The notes under the pieces were generated by a model. That model ran no database searches and was not told where the DNA came from. It saw only the letters and a program-made list of their open reading frames with translations. Below are positions 55,275-59,598 of a stretch of DNA of 59,598 nt, in pieces. Source of the stretch: Planctomycetaceae bacterium (GTDB lineage Bacteria; Planctomycetota; Planctomycetia; Pirellulales; Pirellulaceae); the NCBI GenBank assembly GCA_003233175.1, contig QIKY01000090.1, positions 1 through 59,598 of the forward strand. The letters run 5' to 3'. Numbering within the stretch: position 1 is the first letter of the stretch; each line of letters begins with the position of its first letter. Made by a program: the position numbers and the translations under genes.

Positions 55275-55307
55275 GCCGCAACTCCATATTCGATAATGAG
55301 TTGCGGC
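55275..55307 (+). promoter_or_regulatory. Perfect inverted repeat upstream of hsp20 (CIRCE-like layout)
   Basis: GCCGCAACTC (55275-55284), 13-nt spacer, GAGTTGCGGC (55298-55307). It shares the CTC-spacer-GAG core layout of the HrcA operator CIRCE (TTAGCACTC-N9-GAGTGCTAA) but differs in flank and spacer length. It lies 141 nt before the hsp20 ATG. Operator or RNA hairpin are both possible. Confidence 0.5.
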
Positions 55308-55448
55308 GAATATTTTGGGCCGGCCACTGAATGGGCGCGCGTTTTGCATATTACCAACGGTGTTGTCGTCGGAGGCGGTGGTGAATCGGTCCGATTCATA
55401 CATTGCATACCTAATAGTACGACCATGAGACATAAAAAGGAGAGCATT

Positions 55449-55931
55449 ATGAAGACCCTATTTGTACGAAATTCGGCGCCCGGTTTTTCTTTTCCTCCTG
55501 CTTGGCGGGATTTCGACCGCCTGTTTGATCAGGTTCTTCAACGCACGGAGCGAGATCCGGCGCTGGTCGATCAGGCAAGCGCCGAGCAAGGCGAGGCGTT
55601 GCCGCCCAGCTGGCGGGCTGCGGCCAGTCTTTGGGAGGAAGAAGGTCGTTATCTGTTCGAGATGGAGGTTCCCGGCGTAGCGCCCGAAGATATCGACGTC
55701 ACGGTGAATCATGGCGTGTTGTCGGTCAGCGCCGATAAAAAAACACCCGCCGAGCAGCACGAATACAAACACCAAGAGCGCGGCTTCGGAAAAATCGAGC
55801 GTTCGGTCGCGCTGCCCGAGGAAATTGACCCCGATTCGATTGAAGCCAAAGTCGAGCATGGCGTTCTGCACGTCACTCTGGCAAAAAGGCCGGAAGACCA
55901 GCCGCGTCGCATCGAAGTGAAATCGAAGTGA
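55449..55931 (+). CDS. Small heat-shock protein Hsp20 / alpha-crystallin family
   Basis: ATP-independent holdase chaperone. ATG 55449 has AAGGAG about 6 nt upstream and gives 160 residues. Layout: short N-terminal arm (FPPAWRDFDRLFDQVLQR), alpha-crystallin domain from about residue 55 (RAAASLWEEEGRYLFEMEVPGVAPEDIDVTVNHGVLSVSA...RGFGKIERSVALPEEIDPDSIEAKVEHGVLHVTLAKRP) and a C-terminal IEV motif in place of I-x-I. The last codons overlap a triple 11-bp repeat (tcgaagtgaaa) at about 55913-55943. A perfect inverted repeat lies 141 nt upstream and a strong terminator 84 nt downstream, so it is a monocistronic stress gene. Confidence 0.93.
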   Translation: MKTLFVRNSAPGFSFPPAWRDFDRLFDQVLQRTERDPALVDQASAEQGEALPPSWRAAASLWEEEGRYLFEMEVPGVAPEDIDVTVNHGVLSVSADKKTPAEQHEYKHQERGFGKIERSVALPEEIDPDSIEAKVEHGVLHVTLAKRPEDQPRRIEVKSK

Positions 55932-56014
55932 AATCGAAGTGAACGTTGGTGCGGGCAATCGCGCCTTGCTTGGTGTTCATGTTAGATAGCCGGGCATAGC
56001 GGAACCCTCACCGG

Positions 56015-56050
56015 GCCGCACGTTTCCCCTGGGAGGCGTGCGGCTTTTTT
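56015..56050 (+). terminator. Intrinsic terminator of hsp20
   Basis: GCCGCACG (56015-56022) pairs with CGTGCGGC (56037-56044), 14-nt loop, followed by TTTTTT. Confidence 0.9.
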
Positions 56051-56054
56051 CGTA

Positions 56055-56593
56055 ACCGTTCAGAATGACGCGGGAAATTGCGATAGCAATCTGTCCGACA
56101 GCAAATAACCGAGATGCGGTTATGAAGAAGAAGGGCAACGCAGGTCGCGAAGGGCCGCAGAGGGCGGAGTCCAGTCATCTCGAACCGAGTTGATAACGCG
56201 ATTCCATGGCGCCGCCGATAGCCATCGCCGAGATTTCGTTTGCTTTCATTGCGTCATTTCTTCTCTGCGGCCCTCCGCGCCTTTGCGGCCTCTGCGTTAA
56301 AATGTTCGCCAGAAAACATTTGGGCAATGTCTGGATTCTCGCCCAGAGCGCGTGGAGTAGTGATCGTAATCTGTCCAAGAGTTCAAGCCTGTGAACGGTT
56401 GCCTTTTTTCTTTTTGCTCGAACGAACGTCGCAATCTCCGTAACCGGCAAAGTCGTTTTGGTTGATCTCGGAGAAAGTGTGATTTGGCGCAAATCGCCGC
56501 CATGGAACAAGTTTGCATCCTACGTTACTATACCGATGCGCCTCCCACGGCGTTCCCCCAAGCCGCCTGTTATTATTGGAGTCGTCCAGGAAG
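56055..56593. repeat. D-family repeat region upstream of nhaA
   Basis: 56053-56400 is the fullest D copy. 'cgtaaccgttcagaatgacg' at the left and 'aagcctgtgaacggttgcc' at the right bracket 'cgaagggccgcagagggcgg' and 'gcggccctccgcgcctttgc'. 56400-56593 contains the nhaA leader with GGAG at 56578. No gene seen. Confidence 0.65.
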
Positions 56594-57985
56594 ATGTCGC
56601 ATCCGTCTAACACACCGGCCTCGATTCGTTTTCTCTTTGAAAATTCGGTTTTTCTGATAGCCGGCGCGCTTGCCGCGCTCATTTGGGCGAACTTCGATGA
56701 GCAGAGCTACCAAAAGTTTGTGAATTTCGACATCGCCGCAGCGGTGGGAATGGCCGACGCCGACCACGGCGAAACCGGTCATCAAGAGCAGCCGGCGGAC
56801 GGGCAGTCGGCGGACGGGCAGTCGGCGGACGGGCAGTCGGCGGACGGGCCGCATGGCGAACAGCAGCCAGAGCACGACGAAGCCGCCGCCACTCCAGCCG
56901 CTTCAATGAAGCATGCCGAACATGGCCTGACCCTGCATTTTTTGGTCAACGACATTCTCATGGCGTTGTTCTTCGCGATCGCCGCCAAGGAAGTGTTTGA
57001 GTCGCTGTTGCCGGGCGGCTCGCTCTCGAATCCTAAAAAAGCGGCCACGCCGCTGATCGCCACCTTGGGCGGCATTCTTGGTCCGGCCAGCATTTATTTG
57101 GCGGGTGCGGCGGTGTTCGGCCAAATGGACTCCCTTGGCCGCGGCTGGGCGATTCCCTGCGCCACCGATATCGCCTTCAGCTACCTCGTAGCGAGATTGA
57201 TTTTCGGCAATGGCCATCCCGCGATTGCATTCCTGTTGTTGTTGGCAATCGCCGATGACGCCGCCGGCCTAGTGATTTTGGCCGTGGCCTATCCCAGCAA
57301 GCCGATCGAACCGATGTGGTTTCTGCTCACCGGCGGCGCCCTGGCGTTATGTTATATTTTCCAGAAAACGCTGCGGTTGCATAGCTTTTGGTGGTACTTG
57401 CTGATTCCCGGCGTGATGAGCTGGTACTCATTCCAAATGGCGGGCATTCACGCGGCCTTGGGCTTGGTGCCGGTGATCTGCTGCATGCCTCACGCCAAGA
57501 GCGATCTGGGCTTGTTCGCCCAAATGGAGTTGAATCGCCACGACACGCTCAACGAATTTGAACATTGGTGGAAATATCCGGTCGAGATCATCCTCGGCAT
57601 ATTCGGATTGGCGAATGCGGGCGTGGTGATGAATAGCGTCGGCGTGGGAACCTGGATGGTGGTGGCCGGGCTTTTGATCGGTAAACCGGTGGGCATCACG
57701 CTTTGCACCTTGTTCGCCGAAAAAGTGCTGCGTCTGGAAGTGCCCGCCGGCATGAGCTATCGGCATGTGATCACGTTGGGCATGATCGCCGGAATCGGCT
57801 TCACGGTGGCGTTGTTTGTTTCCACCGCCGCATTCAAGGAACCCGGCGCCGTCCAAGACTCCGTCAAAATGGGCGCGCTGTTGAGTTTCGGCGCCGCGCC
57901 GCTGGCGTTCATGATCGCCAAGATGCTCAAAGTCAAACCGACCGGCGCTCCCGAATCTACGGAAACCGATTCGGAAGCAGCTTGA
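56594..57985 (+). CDS. nhaA: Na+/H+ antiporter NhaA
   Basis: Electrogenic sodium/proton antiporter of the inner membrane for pH and salt homeostasis. ATG 56594 gives 463 residues with about 11-12 membrane segments. The catalytic pair is present in LLAIADDAAGLVILAVAY (two Asp as in E. coli Asp163/164), and CATDIAFSYLVARLIFG carries the conserved ATDIAF. An unusual hydrophilic stretch of about 65 residues follows TM1 and contains four tandem ADGQS/ADGPH units encoded by a 15-bp repeat, plus a His/Glu-rich segment. The longer in-frame 5' extension is not supported. A terminator-like palindrome follows. Confidence 0.92.
   Translation: MSHPSNTPASIRFLFENSVFLIAGALAALIWANFDEQSYQKFVNFDIAAAVGMADADHGETGHQEQPADGQSADGQSADGQSADGPHGEQQPEHDEAAATPAASMKHAEHGLTLHFLVNDILMALFFAIAAKEVFESLLPGGSLSNPKKAATPLIATLGGILGPASIYLAGAAVFGQMDSLGRGWAIPCATDIAFSYLVARLIFGNGHPAIAFLLLLAIADDAAGLVILAVAYPSKPIEPMWFLLTGGALALCYIFQKTLRLHSFWWYLLIPGVMSWYSFQMAGIHAALGLVPVICCMPHAKSDLGLFAQMELNRHDTLNEFEHWWKYPVEIILGIFGLANAGVVMNSVGVGTWMVVAGLLIGKPVGITLCTLFAEKVLRLEVPAGMSYRHVITLGMIAGIGFTVALFVSTAAFKEPGAVQDSVKMGALLSFGAAPLAFMIAKMLKVKPTGAPESTETDSEAA
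56793..56852 (+). repeat. 15-bp tandem repeat (x4) within nhaA
   Basis: CGGCGGACGGGCAGT repeated at 56793, 56808 and 56823, with a fourth copy at 56838 changed at its 3' end. It encodes ADGQS three times and then ADGPH in the extra loop after the first membrane segment. Copy-number change keeps the frame. Confidence 0.92.
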
Positions 57986-58038
57986 TTGGCGGTTGCAAGT
58001 CTTCGTCTGAAAAAATAGCACAATGACGTTTCGGATTT

Positions 58039-58071
58039 AAAAGCCCGGCATTTTGAAAATGTCGGGCTTTT
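58039..58071 (+). terminator. 33-nt palindrome, copy 4 (nhaA terminator)
   Basis: AAAAGCCCGGCATTTT on the left and AAAATGTCGGGCTTTT on the right, 53 nt after the nhaA stop. One G-T mismatch relative to copy 3. Confidence 0.85.
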
Positions 58072-58079
58072 CCTTTACC

Positions 58080-58164
58080 CACCGTTGGAGCTCAGCCTTT
58101 AGGCTGTTTTTGTTGGCTGATATAATAATTACGAAAACATGTTAAAGCATGAACTCCAACGGTG
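58080..58164. repeat. A-family palindrome, copy 9
   Basis: 'accgttggagctcagccttt' on the left and 'catgttaaagcatgaactcc' on the right, with a longer AT-rich centre ('gctgatataataattacg'). It lies between nhaA and the RNase HII-like gene. Confidence 0.88.
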
Positions 58165-58235
58165 GGCGGCAGCCGTTGGAGATTCCTAACCGCGCGAAGT
58201 TTTTATATTCCCACATCCGCCGGAGAGCCCTCAGG

Positions 58236-59240
58236 ATGAGGTATTTCATTGGCGTCGACGAAGCAGGTTACGGCCCCAACCTTGGGCCGCTGGTGATTGC
58301 CGCCAGTTGCTGGAGTGCGCCCGACGAATTAGGAAACGACCTCTACGCGATTCTGCAAGACGCCGTCGTATCGCGTTTGGCGAAGCGCGGCGAGCGAAAG
58401 CGGACCGAGCATCTGGTGATCGCCGATTCCAAAACCGTGTATCAAGGCGCGCATCGCAAGGCTCGCCTGGAGCGGGGCGTTCTCGCTTCACTGGCGACCG
58501 CGGGTGAACTGCCCGGCGGCGGGCCCAGTCTTTGGACAGGTCGAGGGCTCTGGGAAAGACTGCTTGGCGGCGTGGAAGGCGAAATTTCCTCGCCCCCATG
58601 GAATCAGGTTCTAGCGCAGCCTTTGCCCAGCGAGGCTGCTCATGAAGAAGTTGAAAGCGGGCGGCGAATGTTGGCGGGTTGTCTGGCGGCAACGGGCGTG
58701 TCGCTTCAAGGCGTGCGCGCCGCGGTGTTGTTCCCGGGAGAATTCAATCGTCGAGTCGAGGCCGAGCAGAGCAAAGGCGCCGTTCTTTCGCACACCACGA
58801 TCGACCTGATCGCCCAAATGCTGGCCGACTGCACGCCAGAAAACGCAGTTCCCGCAGACGTCATGATCACCTGCGACAAACACGGCGGACGCAACCATTA
58901 CGCCCCGCTCCTAATGCCGCTCACCGCTGGCCAGTTGGTGGAAACACGTGTTGAGGGCAGGTCGGAAAGCAGTTACCGCTGGCGCGATGGCGAACGCCGC
59001 ATCGAGATTGGCTTTTTCACCAAGGGAGAGCGGTTCCTGCCGACGGCTTTGGCGTCGATGGCGGCCAAGTATCTGCGTGAACTTTCGATGCGGGCTTTCA
59101 ACTCATTTTGGTGCGAACACCTTCCCACGCTCAAACCGACGGCGGGATATCCACACGACGCCCGCCGATTCGCCGAGCAAACCCGCGTCATGCGGCAAAA
59201 ACTGAACATCGCCGACGCCGAATTCTGGCGGAACCGTTGA
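58236..59240 (+). CDS. RNase HII-like protein (RNase H fold)
   Basis: ATG 58236 has GGAGA at 58222-58226; the longer frame upstream is repeat-derived. The 334-residue protein begins RYFIGVDEAGYGPNLGPLVIAASCW, very close to the RNase HII motif VDEAGRGPLAGPV, followed by LVIADSKTVYQG (compare TDSKKLS). Further on come MITCDKHGGRNHYAPLL, with an Asp at a likely metal position, and ALASMAAKYLRELSMRAFNSFW (compare ASILAKVTRD). RNase HII cleaves RNA in RNA-DNA hybrids, but this protein is about 100 residues longer than typical RNase HII because of a long central insertion. It may be a separate subfamily; exact activity unknown. Confidence 0.75.
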   Translation: MRYFIGVDEAGYGPNLGPLVIAASCWSAPDELGNDLYAILQDAVVSRLAKRGERKRTEHLVIADSKTVYQGAHRKARLERGVLASLATAGELPGGGPSLWTGRGLWERLLGGVEGEISSPPWNQVLAQPLPSEAAHEEVESGRRMLAGCLAATGVSLQGVRAAVLFPGEFNRRVEAEQSKGAVLSHTTIDLIAQMLADCTPENAVPADVMITCDKHGGRNHYAPLLMPLTAGQLVETRVEGRSESSYRWRDGERRIEIGFFTKGERFLPTALASMAAKYLRELSMRAFNSFWCEHLPTLKPTAGYPHDARRFAEQTRVMRQKLNIADAEFWRNR

Positions 59241-59598
59241 TGATGGCGACCGCTGGAGCGTTTCGTTCCCGTCTTTCCCGCCCGCCCGCCCGCCCGCCCG
59301 CCCGGGACAGGTGGTGCGTTCCGACAGAGGAACCGCACCTCGCGGTTTGTGTGTTCATTCGAATTCCATCCTTCGTGCTCTTCGCGTCCTTCGTGGTGAA
59401 CTTGTTCGTTCGGCGGCGTCGTTCGGCGGCAGGGAGAATCGTTTGGCCAGACAGGTTCACCACGAAGGACGCGAAGAGCACGAAGGGGAAGCGTCGGGAG
59501 TCGGAGGACAAAACGTTTGACGCCGTCCTGCAATTTGGCGTTGTTGCGGTGGATGAGCACTCCAATCCTTTATCCCGACGGGATGCAAGCCATGAGCC
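59241..59598. repeat. Terminal gap: CCCG microsatellite and 32-bp inverted repeat
   Basis: Seven CCCG units at 59277-59304. Perfect 32-bp inverted arms at 59370-59401 and 59455-59486 ('ccttcgtgctcttcgcgtcc' and complement), a type of dispersed repeat seen in many bacteria. 59480-59585 is related to 15935-16040. No gene seen before the window ends. Confidence 0.8.

Noticed and set aside
58149-58235. N-terminal extensions beginning MNSNG (also near 19.65, 39.65, 39.72 and 51.28 kb)
   Set aside because: MNSNG is simply the translation of the A-family repeat end; such starts would wrongly lengthen the RNase HII-like and other genes.
59277-59304. CCCG microsatellite as a functional site
   Set aside because: Simple-sequence slippage is sufficient explanation; no gene or signal is tied to it.

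Overview
The window reads as the replication-origin neighbourhood of a planctomycete chromosome, probably Pirellulales-like (inference). The evidence is a DUF1549/DUF1553 protein paired with a Tat-exported DUF1501 protein, a formylglycine-generating-enzyme-like protein, a sulfatase, SHD1 and leucine-rich-repeat exported proteins, a ComB-type phosphatase, and the gene order dnaA-dnaN-dciA(DUF721)-gyrB. Genes are separated by unusually long gaps filled with dispersed palindromic repeats.

Layout. 1-1.3 kb: rho, cut at the window edge. 1.3-2.7 kb: a long gap without a convincing gene. 2.7-9.8 kb: exported and regulatory planctomycete proteins (FGE-like, SHD1, a duplicated secretin-N-like protein, a GAF/SpoIIE-like protein that has lost metal ligands, an LRR lipoprotein). 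10-12.9 kb: ahcY and a DUF1015 protein. 12.9-15.3 kb: nested palindromes, three parS sites, then parA and parB. 15.7 kb: tRNA-Pro(TGG). 16.3-19.6 kb: uvrB (minus) and comB. 19.7-26.7 kb: a metallopeptidase-like lipoprotein (minus) and the LamG-DUF1549-DUF1553 plus DUF1501 pair. 27-30.2 kb: a YHS/TRASH-like protein, a Mn/Zn-binding lipoprotein behind a promoter with a palindromic operator, and a cysteine desulfurase. 30.3-36 kb: dnaA, a candidate oriC, dnaN, dciA, gyrB. 36-45 kb: a frameshifted sulfatase, a fused dipeptide-type ABC ATPase, an enolase-superfamily enzyme, a UvrD-like helicase, manA. 45-54.6 kb (minus strand): sulfotransferase-like, HEAT/LRR/PDZ protein, glnS, gltX, GNAT, nnrE and an FAD oxidoreductase. 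54.9-59.2 kb: a 49-residue ORF, hsp20, nhaA and an RNase HII-like protein.

How it fits together. DnaA here begins almost directly at the AAA+ domain: the usual helicase-contacting domain I is absent, while a dciA gene (helicase-loading factor family) sits two genes downstream. The dnaA-dnaN gap holds the ordered parts of a bacterial basal unwinding system (near-consensus DnaA box, GC cluster, DnaA-trio tract) plus an array of CCAAC motifs at mostly 10-11 bp spacing that I cannot assign to a known factor. The partition centre (parS x3, parAB) lies about 18 kb away, beside three mutually nested palindromic elements.

Repeats are the second theme. A family with ends reading CCGTTGGAGT occurs about ten times, usually near gene 3' ends, and its two arms change together between copies. 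A 33-nt terminator-like palindrome occurs four times. Two further families (a palindrome of about 130 bp and a composite of about 220-380 bp) and several degenerate dispersed repeats fill most remaining gaps.
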